Of a DNA stretch of 64,000 nt, positions 26,446 to 39,223 are shown piece by piece (the stretch's first letter is position 1; the number at the start of each line of letters is the position of its first letter). The stretch is from NCBI RefSeq assembly GCF_007827975.1, contig NZ_VITT01000003.1. One strand, 5' to 3'. The notes below the pieces were generated by a model that saw only the letters and a program-made list of their open reading frames with translations, searched no databases and was not told the origin of the DNA. The stretch comes from Nitrospirillum viridazoti. GTDB lineage: Bacteria; Pseudomonadota; Alphaproteobacteria; Azospirillales; Azospirillaceae. Made by a program: the position numbers and the translations under genes.

Positions 26446-29157
26446 ATGGACATTGCGGGCACGGATAGGATGGCGACGGGTGGGGCCATGGCGGCGATGC
26501 CGGTGGTCTACCGCGCGCGCGACATCCTGCAGCCCGCCCAGGGCATCGGTGAGCGCACGCCCTGTGGCGACGTGGTGCAGATTTTCCTGGGCGCGCCGCT
26601 GCTGCCCTGCGTGGCCGTGGTGGACGACTGGGGCGGGGTGTTGGGGCTCATCGCCCGTGAGTTCCTGCTGTCCACCTTCGCCCATCAGATCAAGTCCGAA
26701 CTCTACCGCCGCCGGCCGGTGGCCTTCCTGCTGGGCCGGCCCTATCTGTGCATCGACGTCGAGACCCCGCTGGACGAGGTCAGCGCCATGATCGCCAGCG
26801 ACCATCCCAAGGCGCTGACGGAAGGCTTCCTGATCACCGACCAGGGCCTGTACGCGGGCGTGGGCACGGGGGTGGCGCTGCTGAGCCGCATCGTCGCCAT
26901 GACCCGCGCCCGCGCGCTGGAACTGGATGCGGCCCGCCATACCGCCGAGGCGGCGTCGCAGGCCAAGGCGGACTTCCTGGCCAACATGAGCCATGAGATC
27001 CGCACGCCGATGAACGCCATCATCGGCATGAGCCACCTGGCGCTGAAGACCGAGCTCACCCTCCGCCAGCGCGATTACCTGGCGAAGATCCAGCGGTCCA
27101 GCCAGCACCTGCTGGGCATCATCAACGACATCCTGGACTTCTCCAAGATCGACGCCGGCAAGCTGACCATCGAGCAGGTGGAGATCCGGCTGGACGAGGT
27201 GCTGGACGGTGTCGCCAACCTGGTGTCGGAGCGGGCGGCGGCCAAGGGGCTGGAGTTCGTGTTCGACGTGGACGCGGCGGTGCCCGGCAACCTCATGGGC
27301 GATCCGCTGCGCCTAGCGCAGATCCTCATCAACTTCGCCGGCAACGCCGTGAAGTTCACCGAGACGGGCCGCATCTCCATCAACATCCGCGCCATCGAGG
27401 AGGATGAGGCCTCGGTGACCCTGCTGTTCCAGGTGGCGGACACCGGCATCGGCATGACGGCGGAACAGCAAAGCCGCCTGTTCCGCAGCTTTGAGCAGGC
27501 GGACACCACCACCACCCGGCGCTTCGGCGGCACGGGCCTGGGCCTGGCCATTTCCAAGCGGCTGGCGGAGCTGATGGGGGGCGCCGTCGGTGTCGACAGC
27601 GACTATGGCAAGGGGTCCTGTTTCTGGTTCACGGCCAAGCTGGGGCGGGTGTCTGCCAGCCAGCCGCTGCTGCCCCGGCCGGACCTGCGCGGCCGCCGCG
27701 TGCTGGTGGTGGATGACAGCCGCAACGCCCGCCGGGTGATGTCGGCCATGCTGACCTCCATGTCCTTCCGGGTCGACGGGGCGGGGGACGGCCGTGCCGC
27801 CATCGCCGCCATCAAGGAGGCCGCTGCCGCCGGCGCGCCGTACGACGTGGCTTTCCTGGACTGGCAGATGCCGGACCTGGACGGTATGGAGACGGCGCGG
27901 GGCATCGGTGCGCTGGGCCTGGCCCATCCGCCGCACCTGATCATGGTGACGGCCTATAGCCGCGAGGATGTGCGCCGCGCGGCGGAGCGCAGCGGCATCG
28001 AGGACGTGCTGATCAAGCCGGTGAACTCCTCCGTTCTGTTCGACGCCGTCATCCGCGCCATCGCCGGCACCGAGACGGCGGAGCCCAAGGCCAAGGCCAG
28101 GGCCGGTGGCCTGCCCGCTGACTTTGAGGCCTTGCGGGGCCTGTCCGTCCTGCTGGTGGAGGACAACGACTTCAACCAGCAGGTCGCGATCGAACTGCTG
28201 ACCGACGTGGGCGTCGGCATCGACCTGGCGGAGAACGGCGCCATCGCGCTGGAGAGGATCGCGGCGCGGCGCTACGACGCCGTGCTCATGGATGTGCAGA
28301 TGCCGGTCATGGATGGCCTGACGGCCTCACGCCGCATCCGGGAGATGGGGGAGACGGCGCTGCCCATCCTCGCCATGACCGCCAACGCCATGGCCTCGGA
28401 CCGGGAATGCTGCCTGGCGGCGGGCATGAACGACTATGTCTCCAAGCCGATCGTTCCCGACCAGCTGTTCGCCGTCCTGGCGCGTTTGGGGCAAGGCAGG
28501 ACCGAGGCGGCGGGGCTGCGCCCCCTGCCGCTTGACCCCCTGCCGCTTGTCATGGGGCAGCGACCGGAGCCGGTGCCGGAGCGCGCCATCGACATCCCCG
28601 GCATCGATGCGGAGGAGGGGTTGCGGCGGGTGCGCGGCAAGCGGGCGCTCTATGCCGATATCCTGAAAAAGTTCGCTGCCAACCAGCGGGCCACCCCCGC
28701 CGCCATCCTGGACCGCTGGCGCAGCGGCGACACGGCGACGGCGGAGCGGCTGGCCCACACCTTGAAGGGTGTCGCCGGCACCATCGGCGCCAGCGCGGTG
28801 CAGCGCGCGGCGGCGGCGGTGGAGGCCGCCTTGCGCAGCGGTGCCGCGCCGGAACGGACGGTGGCCGTCCTGACCCCGCTGCTGGAGGATGTGGCGGCCG
28901 GGATCGAGCGCTGGCTGACCCAGGACGCGCCGGTCCCGGCGCCGACGGCCCCGCCGGATACCGACCTGGCCAAGGCCGCAGCCCTGATGGTCCGCCTGCG
29001 CGACCTGCTGGCCGACAACGATCCCGAGGCCGAGGAACTGGCCGAGAGCAATTTGCACCTGCTGCGCACCGTCCTGCCGGCCCCGCGCGCCGACGACTTC
29101 ATCCAGTCGGTGCGCGGCTTCGACTTCGGCCGGGCGCTGGCGTTGATGGAGCCGTAA
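26446..29157 (+). CDS. Hybrid histidine kinase (CBS-like input, HK, two receivers, HPt)
   Basis: A soluble multidomain kinase of about 903 residues. Order: a CBS-like N-terminal module (about 15-150, without membrane helices), HisKA with H183 in NMSHEIRTP, HATPase with GGTGLGLAISKRL, a receiver with FLDWQMPDLDG, a second receiver with LMDVQMPVMDG, and a C-terminal HPt domain with LAHTLKGVAG. The start is uncertain: ATG 26446 has AGGGG upstream, ATG 26407 is in frame, and GTG 26371 overlaps the HD-GYP stop as GTGA. It probably phosphorylates the preceding HD-GYP regulator, coupling an intracellular signal to c-di-GMP breakdown. Confidence 0.9.
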   Translation: MDIAGTDRMATGGAMAAMPVVYRARDILQPAQGIGERTPCGDVVQIFLGAPLLPCVAVVDDWGGVLGLIAREFLLSTFAHQIKSELYRRRPVAFLLGRPYLCIDVETPLDEVSAMIASDHPKALTEGFLITDQGLYAGVGTGVALLSRIVAMTRARALELDAARHTAEAASQAKADFLANMSHEIRTPMNAIIGMSHLALKTELTLRQRDYLAKIQRSSQHLLGIINDILDFSKIDAGKLTIEQVEIRLDEVLDGVANLVSERAAAKGLEFVFDVDAAVPGNLMGDPLRLAQILINFAGNAVKFTETGRISINIRAIEEDEASVTLLFQVADTGIGMTAEQQSRLFRSFEQADTTTTRRFGGTGLGLAISKRLAELMGGAVGVDSDYGKGSCFWFTAKLGRVSASQPLLPRPDLRGRRVLVVDDSRNARRVMSAMLTSMSFRVDGAGDGRAAIAAIKEAAAAGAPYDVAFLDWQMPDLDGMETARGIGALGLAHPPHLIMVTAYSREDVRRAAERSGIEDVLIKPVNSSVLFDAVIRAIAGTETAEPKAKARAGGLPADFEALRGLSVLLVEDNDFNQQVAIELLTDVGVGIDLAENGAIALERIAARRYDAVLMDVQMPVMDGLTASRRIREMGETALPILAMTANAMASDRECCLAAGMNDYVSKPIVPDQLFAVLARLGQGRTEAAGLRPLPLDPLPLVMGQRPEPVPERAIDIPGIDAEEGLRRVRGKRALYADILKKFAANQRATPAAILDRWRSGDTATAERLAHTLKGVAGTIGASAVQRAAAAVEAALRSGAAPERTVAVLTPLLEDVAAGIERWLTQDAPVPAPTAPPDTDLAKAAALMVRLRDLLADNDPEAEELAESNLHLLRTVLPAPRADDFIQSVRGFDFGRALALMEP

Positions 29158-29222
29158 TGGGCTTGGCCCGCTCCAGTCTGTCCTGATACCTTGGTTAGGC
29201 TAACTAGATTTCTGAGGCAATC

Positions 29223-29399
29223 ATGGCGCGCAGAACGCGTGAGGTGATCGAACCGGCAGATCGCCCGTTACCGCAAGATAAGGACAAGGCTACCGGTTGG
29301 GCGCTGATAGAGGCGCTGCAAGCCTGCCCCTACCCGGATGTCGCCTTTGAAGGTAGCCGCATCGCCCTCCCAGTGCGGGAAGCCGCACTGGAGTTCTGA
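29223..29399 (+). CDS. Small hypothetical protein, Phd-antitoxin-like tail
   Basis: A 58-residue ORF starting MARRTREVIEP. Its stop overlaps the start of the next gene (TGATG), which suggests a real coupled pair. The tail WALIEALQACPYPDV..LPVREAALEF recalls the C-terminal segment of Phd/YefM-type antitoxins, but the DNA-binding N-terminus of that family is absent. It could be a degraded or minimal antitoxin, or an unrelated protein. There is no strong ribosome site (TGAGGCAATC lies upstream). Confidence 0.4.
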   Translation: MARRTREVIEPADRPLPQDKDKATGWALIEALQACPYPDVAFEGSRIALPVREAALEF

Positions 29400-29821
29400 T
29401 GATGAGACCTTCGTTTCAACCGTCCATGCCCTTCACCAGCAGCTATCTGATCGCCCACGCCTGTTTCGCCTGCCGGCGTTCCTGGAAGCTGCCGGTGCGG
29501 TTCGGTGATGTGGGGGGACTTGCACGATCCTGCCCATCGTGCGGCGGAAGGCTGTCCCTCATGGGCCGGTCGTTCAAGGCGCCCCGGCGCGCCGACATCG
29601 CGCAATGGCGGAAGGTGGAGGCGCTGTGGCGGCAGGGCTACCGGTTCTGGAGCTGTCGCTCCCATCCAGGGGCGGAGCCGCTGCCGGCTATGCTCAAGGA
29701 GGTGCCGAGCTTCGTGCGGCGCAACCCGGATCACCCGATGCGCTTGAGGTTTGCCCGTACGGCGGCACGGCGAAAAAGGGCTGAGCTGGTGGGGCGGTGC
29801 ACTCCCAATCTTCCCCGGTGA
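29399..29821 (+). CDS. Zinc-ribbon hypothetical protein
   Basis: A 140-residue protein with two CxxC knuckles, HACFACRRSW and RSCPSCGGRL, spaced about 30 residues apart as in a zinc ribbon, followed by MGRSFKAPRRADIAQWRKVE. This pattern matches a conserved uncharacterised proteobacterial family of small zinc-ribbon proteins, recalled by resemblance only. The start overlaps the upstream 58-residue ORF; ATG 29402 is equally possible. Its place beside a HicBA pair makes a link to the accessory patch possible. Confidence 0.62.
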   Translation: MMRPSFQPSMPFTSSYLIAHACFACRRSWKLPVRFGDVGGLARSCPSCGGRLSLMGRSFKAPRRADIAQWRKVEALWRQGYRFWSCRSHPGAEPLPAMLKEVPSFVRRNPDHPMRLRFARTAARRKRAELVGRCTPNLPR

Positions 29822-29922
29822 GGCTGGGCACCTGGCTTGACCTGGTGCTCCAACAGGGCCACTTTTGAGCGGTAGCCACGCGGTCGAGGAATCAGCCCTG
29901 TTGAACGACGGCGGGAGAGATC

Positions 29923-30171
29923 ATGCAGCAGAAGATTTTTCGCGTTTTCGCCGCTTGGGATATGGATGCCCAGGTCTGGGCGGTCACGGACAGCGATGTT
30001 CCGGGATTGGCAGCGGAAGCGGATACGGTTGAGGGTTTGGAGGCGAAGCTGCGCGAATTGGTGCCCGAGTTGCTGGAACTGAATGCCCATCTCCTCGATG
30101 TGGGGATGACGGACCAGGTGCCGCTGGAACTGGTCACGCGCCGGACCATACTCGCGGACGCGCACTGCTGA
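29923..30171 (+). CDS. hicB: HicB-like antitoxin (DUF1902)
   Basis: An 82-residue protein of the DUF1902 branch of the HicB superfamily: FRVFAAWDMDAQVWAVTDSD, then VPGLAAEADTVEGLEAKL, the degenerate RNase-H-like fold shared by HicB antitoxins. No separate DNA-binding tail is visible. The stop overlaps the start of hicA by one base (TGATG), so the genes are translationally coupled. The antitoxin-first order is the reverse of the classical hicAB operon but common for DUF1902 pairs. It is expected to neutralise the HicA mRNA interferase. Confidence 0.82.
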   Translation: MQQKIFRVFAAWDMDAQVWAVTDSDVPGLAAEADTVEGLEAKLRELVPELLELNAHLLDVGMTDQVPLELVTRRTILADAHC

Positions 30172-30365
30172 TGGCATCGCTCTATATCGAGATCATTCGT
30201 ATCTTGAGGGAGCATGGCTGCGTCTTTGTCCGCCAGGGCAAAGGCGATCACGAAATCTGGCGTAGTCCCATCACCAACGCCAATTTCCCGATCGACAAGA
30301 AGACCAGGTCCCACATCACGGCCAACATGGTCATGAAGCAGGCGGGTATCCCCCATCGCTTTTGA
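30171..30365 (+). CDS. hicA: HicA-like mRNA interferase toxin
   Basis: A 64-residue protein with the HicA dsRBD-like fold. The catalytic His lies in QGKGDHEIWRSP, and the C-terminal VMKQAGIPHRF corresponds to the family's final strand/helix. HicA toxins cleave mRNA in a translation-independent manner. The protein is of typical length and appears intact. It is coupled to the upstream antitoxin. Being chromosomal and next to other small accessory genes, it is probably part of a mobile or recently gained patch. Confidence 0.85.
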   Translation: MASLYIEIIRILREHGCVFVRQGKGDHEIWRSPITNANFPIDKKTRSHITANMVMKQAGIPHRF

Positions 30366-30417
30366 CGGGGGGCAAGGGAGGTGGGGCGGCCTGACCGCCC
30401 CACCGGTCTTCGATCTT

Positions 30418-32022
30418 TTACTCGCCCGACCCCGGGGCGGCCGCCTTGACGAAGTGGCGGACGTCGTCGGTCAGTTTGTCGAGGGCGGCGCGGTTCAGGT
30501 ACATCATGTGCCCGGCCTCGTAATAGCTGAAGCTGATGCGGTCGGTGGGCACGCCGTTGGCGTTCATGGCGTTCTCGTTGGAGAAGAACGGCACGCAGAT
30601 GTCGTACCAGCCGCCGGCCATGAACACCTTCAGCTTGGGGTTCTGGCGCATGGCGTCACCGTACCAGGGCGCCACGTTGGCGTAGCCGCCACCTTCATCG
30701 CCCCAGGTCTTCCAGTCCCAGTTCTTGCCCACGTCGCCGCTGGTCCGGTACTCCCGGTCCATCTTGATGTTCAGGTCGCTCAGCAGATAGCTCTGCAGCG
30801 TGGTGGCGAAGGCGGCACCGACGCTGTAGCCGGACGGATCGCTTTCCGCCTGGTCGCCGGCCGAATCGTATTCCTGGCCGGTGTAGCGCCCGTCATAGAT
30901 GCCGACCACCTTGCCCTGGTCGCGCAGCAGTTCCTTGGCGAAGCGCACGTCGCGGATGCGCAGGTTGGTGCGGTCCAGGTACAGCGGCGACAGGCCGGTG
31001 AAGCGCGCCAGCTTGTCGATCACGCCCTTGCGCTCCGCCGGGGTCATGCGGTTGCCCTTCAGCAGGGCCACCGGATATTCCTCCACCGCGAACTTGCGCA
31101 CCTGGTTCATGAAGGCGTCGAACCCCATGGAGGTGTCGGCGATCTTCTTGTGGTACCAGGCGACGGCGGCATAGGTCGGCAGGAAGGCCGGGTAGGGCAC
31201 GTCGTTGCCGCGGTTGAATTCGAACGCGCCATAGTCGACGGCGCCGGAGATGACGATCAGGCCATTCAGGCCCACCGGCGCGCCGTTCTCCAGCAGTTCG
31301 GGCAGCAGGGCGCCGATGCGCATGCCGCCATAGCTCTCACCGCCGATGAAGACGGGGGAGTTCCAGCGCTTGTGGTCGGTCAGCCAGCGGCGCATGAACT
31401 GCGCGATGGAATGGGCGTCCTGCTTCACGCCGTAATAGTCCTTCTCCTCTCCCTTGGGCAGCAGGCGGCTGTAGCCGGTGCCCACCGGGTCGATGAAGAC
31501 CAAGTCGGCCACGTCCAGCAGGCTTTGCGGATTGTCCTTCAGGGGATAGGGCGGGCTGCCGGCGCTGGTGGCGTCGCTGGGCACGTCCACGCGCTTCGGG
31601 CCCCAGGCGCCCATGTGCAGCCACAGGCTGGCGGAGCCAGGCCCGCCGTTGAACAGGAAGATCAGCGGGCGCTGGGTCGCGTCCTTCACGCCCTTCTTCA
31701 CATAGGCGGTGGAGAAGACGGTGGCCGCGTCCTCCTCCTTGTCGTTCACCAGGTGGGTTTCACCGGCCAGCACCTGATAGTCCACGCGCTTGCCATTGAA
31801 GGTGCCGCTGCGGTCGACGGTGAAGTGCTTAGGCGTCCAATCCTTATCGCCCCCGGCCTTATCGCCCCCGGCCTTGTCGGCCTTGTCGTCGCTCTTGGCC
31901 TGGTCGGCCGCCGGCTTGTCGCCGGCGTTGGCGGGCGTGCTGGTGATGGCCATGTGCGTGGTCAGCAAGACCATGGCCGTGCCGGCCAGCAGGGCCGCCA
32001 GCTTCCACTTCGGTGCGGGCAT
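30418..32022 (-). CDS. Secreted S10 family serine carboxypeptidase-like protein
   Basis: A 534-residue alpha/beta-hydrolase peptidase. The signal peptide begins at MPAPKWKLAALLAGTAMVLL (cleavage near PANAGD). A short charged linker with repeated KAGGDKAGGDK follows, then the catalytic domain: oxyanion FLFNGGPGSASLWLHMG, nucleophile Ser in IGGESYGGMRIG, and a late Asp/His region with FMAGGWYDICVP and GHMMYLN. Serine carboxypeptidases remove C-terminal residues; bacterial S10 members act in the periplasm or outside. The start is the first ATG that gives a signal peptide; its ribosome site is weak. Confidence 0.9.
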   Translation of the reverse strand: MPAPKWKLAALLAGTAMVLLTTHMAITSTPANAGDKPAADQAKSDDKADKAGGDKAGGDKDWTPKHFTVDRSGTFNGKRVDYQVLAGETHLVNDKEEDAATVFSTAYVKKGVKDATQRPLIFLFNGGPGSASLWLHMGAWGPKRVDVPSDATSAGSPPYPLKDNPQSLLDVADLVFIDPVGTGYSRLLPKGEEKDYYGVKQDAHSIAQFMRRWLTDHKRWNSPVFIGGESYGGMRIGALLPELLENGAPVGLNGLIVISGAVDYGAFEFNRGNDVPYPAFLPTYAAVAWYHKKIADTSMGFDAFMNQVRKFAVEEYPVALLKGNRMTPAERKGVIDKLARFTGLSPLYLDRTNLRIRDVRFAKELLRDQGKVVGIYDGRYTGQEYDSAGDQAESDPSGYSVGAAFATTLQSYLLSDLNIKMDREYRTSGDVGKNWDWKTWGDEGGGYANVAPWYGDAMRQNPKLKVFMAGGWYDICVPFFSNENAMNANGVPTDRISFSYYEAGHMMYLNRAALDKLTDDVRHFVKAAAPGSGE

Positions 32023-32266
32023 GTGTAGGAACCCCCATAACCCCTGGTTTCGTTGTTGCCCGGCGTCCGGCGCTTCCCCGCAGTGCCGGCCCGGGCTTGG
32101 GTGCAGTCTAGACATGAGGGGGGCGCGTGGGCAAAGGTCCCATCCGCCGCAGGCCGCTAAAAAGCGGTATGGTGCGGGCGCACGACAGTGGCCCTCGCAA
32201 ATCTGCAAAGGGGCCCCACATTAGGGTGGGACTGAAAGATCGGTCCCTTTTTCAGGGGGAGAGAGA

Positions 32267-33280
32267 ATGTTCGGTCGGTTTGGTTCGCGTGCGGTCGCCG
32301 CCGTGCTGGCGGTGTCCCTGGCCTTGGCGCCCTTGGCCGCCGATGCCCGCCCGGGCCGCAGTTCCAGTTCCGGCAGCCGCGGCAGCCGGACCTACACCAC
32401 GCCCGCCACCCCCTCGGTGACGGGCCAGCCCATCCAGCGCAGCATCACCCCGCCGCCGGCGGCTGCGCCCGCGGCACCGGCCTATCAGCCGCGCCCGGCC
32501 TTTCAGCAGCCGTTCGCCCAGCCGGGATTCGCCCAGCCCAGCTTCACCCAGCGCCATCCCTTCCTGTCCGGCATGATGGGCGGCTTCCTGGGCGCCAGCC
32601 TGTACAACTCGCTGTTCGGCCATCACGGCTATGGCGTGGGCGGCGATTACGGCAGCGGCTCGGGCGGCGCCTTCGGCGGCTTCATGCGCCTGCTGATCAT
32701 GCTGGGCATCGCCTACCTGATCTACCGCCTGGTGCGCATGGCCATCAGCGGTCCGCGCGCGGCGCCGGCCTCGGGCATGACCTATGAGCTGTATTCGCCG
32801 CAGGACGCCCCCTATCAGGCATCGCCCTTCGGCGGGTCGGCGTCGGTGCCCCCGCCCGCGCCGGTGCCCGCCATCGGCGTGCAGATGCAGGGCCAGGACC
32901 TGTCGGCGTTCGAGCAGATCCTGACCGGCATCATGGACAGTTGGAGCAAGGGCGACCTGACGGCCCTGCGCCGCCACCTGACGCCGGAGATGCTGTCCTA
33001 TTACGGCGAGGAGATGACGGAGAACCAGAGCCGGGGCATCCGCAATCTGGTGGCCGACGTCCAGCTGGTGAAGGGCGACGTGGTGGAAAGCTGGCACGAG
33101 GACGGCCGCACTTACTGTACCGCCCAGCTGCGCTGGCGCGCCCGCGACTGGACGGTGGATGAGAACACCGGCCGCGTCGTGTCCGGCGATGACCGCCACG
33201 CGGAGGAGGTGCAGGAACTCTGGACCTTCGTGCGGGCGGATGGCGGCCGCTGGCTGCTGTCGGCCATCCAGCAGGTCTGA
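32267..33280 (+). CDS. Tim44-like domain membrane protein
   Basis: A 337-residue protein with an N-terminal signal or anchor (AVAAVLAVSLALAPLAADA), a low-complexity Pro/Gln/Phe segment, a Gly-rich stretch, a membrane helix (about 145-165, FMRLLIMLGIAYLIYRLV) and a C-terminal Tim44-like domain (about 210-335, from FEQILTGIMDSWSKGDL to RWLLSAIQQV). In alphaproteobacteria such proteins are probably inner-membrane scaffolds related to TimA; the function is not settled. A good GGGGGAGAGA site precedes the ATG. It is divergent from the S10 peptidase. Confidence 0.88.
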   Translation: MFGRFGSRAVAAVLAVSLALAPLAADARPGRSSSSGSRGSRTYTTPATPSVTGQPIQRSITPPPAAAPAAPAYQPRPAFQQPFAQPGFAQPSFTQRHPFLSGMMGGFLGASLYNSLFGHHGYGVGGDYGSGSGGAFGGFMRLLIMLGIAYLIYRLVRMAISGPRAAPASGMTYELYSPQDAPYQASPFGGSASVPPPAPVPAIGVQMQGQDLSAFEQILTGIMDSWSKGDLTALRRHLTPEMLSYYGEEMTENQSRGIRNLVADVQLVKGDVVESWHEDGRTYCTAQLRWRARDWTVDENTGRVVSGDDRHAEEVQELWTFVRADGGRWLLSAIQQV

Positions 33281-33302
33281 GCCTCAGGCGCTGCGGCGGT
33301 CG

Positions 33303-36821
<3,519 letters not shown>

Positions 36822-36994
36822 CCCGACCTCACGATTCTTCAGCGGCCATCTTTGCCAGTTAGCCTGAAGAAATCGTTAGGATTAACCCCACATCCCCAAC
36901 TCTATACTTATAGGTATTGGATTCCCGATTGTTCGGATCAAGTGGTTCGGCCGCCCCACCTTCACGGGTATCCTCGGCCTGAAAGGGCGCGTGA

Positions 36995-39223
36995 TCAGGC
37001 TGCGGCCTGGTGTCGGACCACCAGGGCATCCACCGCCTGGGCGGCTTCATCGGTCAGGCGGAACTGGACCCGCGTGGTGTCGCCCTCCTGGGCGGTAACG
37101 CGTCCCCGGAAACGGCGGCCATCCAGGTCGATCTCGACCTCATGGCCGGCGCCGCCGATGGCGGGGCCGATCACGGCGCAGCCGCCCCGGCCGATATTGA
37201 CCAGGCGATGCGTCGCGGGACCGGAAAGGGCGGCCCCCGGCGCCCCCACGCGGGCCGGCAGGTCGATGTCGTGGCGGTCGAACTGGCGGCGATCCTCGGC
37301 CGTCTGCATGGCGACCAGGAAATGTTCCACGTCGGTGCGCAGCTGCTCCGACTGCCGTGACAGCTCGTTGGCCGCGACCAGCAATTGCCCCGAGGCCTCC
37401 TTGGTGAATTCCGCGCTGTCCCGCACCAGGGTCAGGGATTCGGTCACCTCCTGCGTGCGGGCCGCGGCCTCCGCGACGTTGCGGCTGATTTCGCTGGTGG
37501 CGGCGCTCTGCTGGCTGACGGCGGCGGCGATGGCGCCGGAATTGCCGTCGACAACGCCGATGGTGGTGGCGATGCGGTTGATGATGCCGATGGCGTTATC
37601 GGCTGCGGCCTTCACGCCACCCACCCGCGCCTGGATGTCTTCCGTCGCCTGTGCCGTCTGGTTGGCCAGGCTCTTGACCTCGGTTGCCACCACGGCGAAT
37701 CCCTTGCCGGCCTCGCCGGCGCGCGCCGCCTCGATGGTGGCGTTCAACGCCAGCAGGTTGGTTTGCGCGGCGATGGTCTGGATGAAGCGCACCACCTCGT
37801 TCACGCTCTCGGCCACGGTGGCCAATTCATCCACCACGTTGCGGGCGTGGTCCGCCTCCTGCACCGCCGTCTTGGTGGTGGCGGCCGTCTGCTCCGCCTG
37901 CGCGCCGATCTCGTTGCTGCTGGCAGCCAGCTGCTCCGTCGCCGCCGCCACCGTCTGGGTGTTGGCTGTGGCGCGGGCGGCGCTGTCGTCGGCGGCCTGG
38001 GTGCGGGCGGCGGTGTTGTCGGCCTGGCTGGCCAGTGAGCCGGCGGTGGCCTCCAGTTCCGTGGCGGCGGCGGCCATGCCACGCAACTCGGCGCTGATGG
38101 CCAGTTGGAAATCCTTGGTCAGCGTTTCCAGCGCCTGCTGGCGGCGCAGCCGCTTTTCCTGTTCCAGGGTTTGTGCTGCTTCCAGCGCGTGGGTACGCTG
38201 GGCGTTTTCCTTGAAGACGACCAGGGCGCGGGCCATGGCCCCGACCTCGTCCCCGTTGTCGGCGTGGGCGATGCTGGTGTCCAGGCGGCCTTGCGCCAGA
38301 CCCGACATGGCGCCGGTGAGGTCGCTCAGAGGGGTTATGACGAAGCGGCGCACCACCAGGTAAACGGCGCCGCCGGCGACCGCGAACAGCGCCAGCGAGA
38401 TCAGCAGCACGCGCAGCTGCGTCGCCTTGAAGCCGCTGATCCGCGCGTTCAGCAGGCGTTCCAGGTCGGCCGACGCGGCCGTGTAGAGGGCATCCTGCGT
38501 CTTCAGCGCCGACAGTGTTTCCGCGTCGGCGACGCTGCCCTTCTCGGCGCCGGCGGTCAGCGCGCCGGCGGCTTTCTGCAGGGCGGCGACCGGGGCCTCC
38601 AGGGCCTTCTTCACGCTACCGTCCGCGTTGCCGCCGTAAGCCGAGGTGGCGGAGGAATCGACGCCGGACAGCAGGGCCTTGACCCCACCCAGGGCGACGA
38701 ACAGGTCCACCTTGTTGTCCCCCGCCTGATGCGTCACCGCCCGCAGGCCCGTGGTCTGGTCCTGCAGGTCGGGCAGTTTGACCAGGACGATGTCCATGAC
38801 ATAGAAGCTGTCCAGGTCCGGATCCAGGATCAGGTTGGACTTGTCGCCGATCTGGGCGATCAGCGCGCGTAAGGCCGCGCGGGTGGCGGGGCTGCTGCCC
38901 CCGTCCTTCTTGCCCAGGGCCGCCGCCAGCTCATCCGCCTTGGCGGCGCTCTCCATATCCTGGCCCCAGGCGGCCTGCAACTGGCGCACCGTGGCGGCGC
39001 TGCCGGCCGCATCCACCGCGGCCCCGCCCGTTTCCGCGGCGGCCAGCCGGGTTTGGATGGTTTGCAAGCCCCTGAGGTAGGCGGTGCCGGCCAGTTCCTT
39101 GGCCGCGAAGTCGATGGATATCTGCTGCTGTGCGATCAAGGCGTACAGCAGGTAGCCCACGGGAACCAGGAAAAGCAGGACGGCCAGACCCAGCTTGTGG
39201 GCGATCTTGAGGGACTGGAGCAT
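36995..39223 (-). CDS. Methyl-accepting chemotaxis protein with C-terminal PilZ domain
   Basis: A 742-residue chemoreceptor. A first membrane helix (about 10-30), a periplasmic four-helix bundle (about 35-290), a second helix (about 300-320), HAMP, then the signalling domain with the hairpin tip ALNATIEAARAGEAGKGFAV. The last 100 residues are a PilZ domain with RRQFDRH and the downstream NIGRGG, the residues that bind c-di-GMP. The fusion would let c-di-GMP modulate chemotaxis signalling, a layout known in Azospirillum (Tlp1-type). ATG 39223 is chosen because it directly precedes the first helix; AGGA lies upstream. Confidence 0.92.
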   Translation of the reverse strand: MLQSLKIAHKLGLAVLLFLVPVGYLLYALIAQQQISIDFAAKELAGTAYLRGLQTIQTRLAAAETGGAAVDAAGSAATVRQLQAAWGQDMESAAKADELAAALGKKDGGSSPATRAALRALIAQIGDKSNLILDPDLDSFYVMDIVLVKLPDLQDQTTGLRAVTHQAGDNKVDLFVALGGVKALLSGVDSSATSAYGGNADGSVKKALEAPVAALQKAAGALTAGAEKGSVADAETLSALKTQDALYTAASADLERLLNARISGFKATQLRVLLISLALFAVAGGAVYLVVRRFVITPLSDLTGAMSGLAQGRLDTSIAHADNGDEVGAMARALVVFKENAQRTHALEAAQTLEQEKRLRRQQALETLTKDFQLAISAELRGMAAAATELEATAGSLASQADNTAARTQAADDSAARATANTQTVAAATEQLAASSNEIGAQAEQTAATTKTAVQEADHARNVVDELATVAESVNEVVRFIQTIAAQTNLLALNATIEAARAGEAGKGFAVVATEVKSLANQTAQATEDIQARVGGVKAAADNAIGIINRIATTIGVVDGNSGAIAAAVSQQSAATSEISRNVAEAAARTQEVTESLTLVRDSAEFTKEASGQLLVAANELSRQSEQLRTDVEHFLVAMQTAEDRRQFDRHDIDLPARVGAPGAALSGPATHRLVNIGRGGCAVIGPAIGGAGHEVEIDLDGRRFRGRVTAQEGDTTRVQFRLTDEAAQAVDALVVRHQAAA

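Noticed and set aside
31849..31880. Short tandem repeat in the S10 peptidase gene
   Set aside because: Two copies of a 12-15 base unit encoding KAGGD in a linker; ordinary slippage, not a mobile or CRISPR-type repeat.
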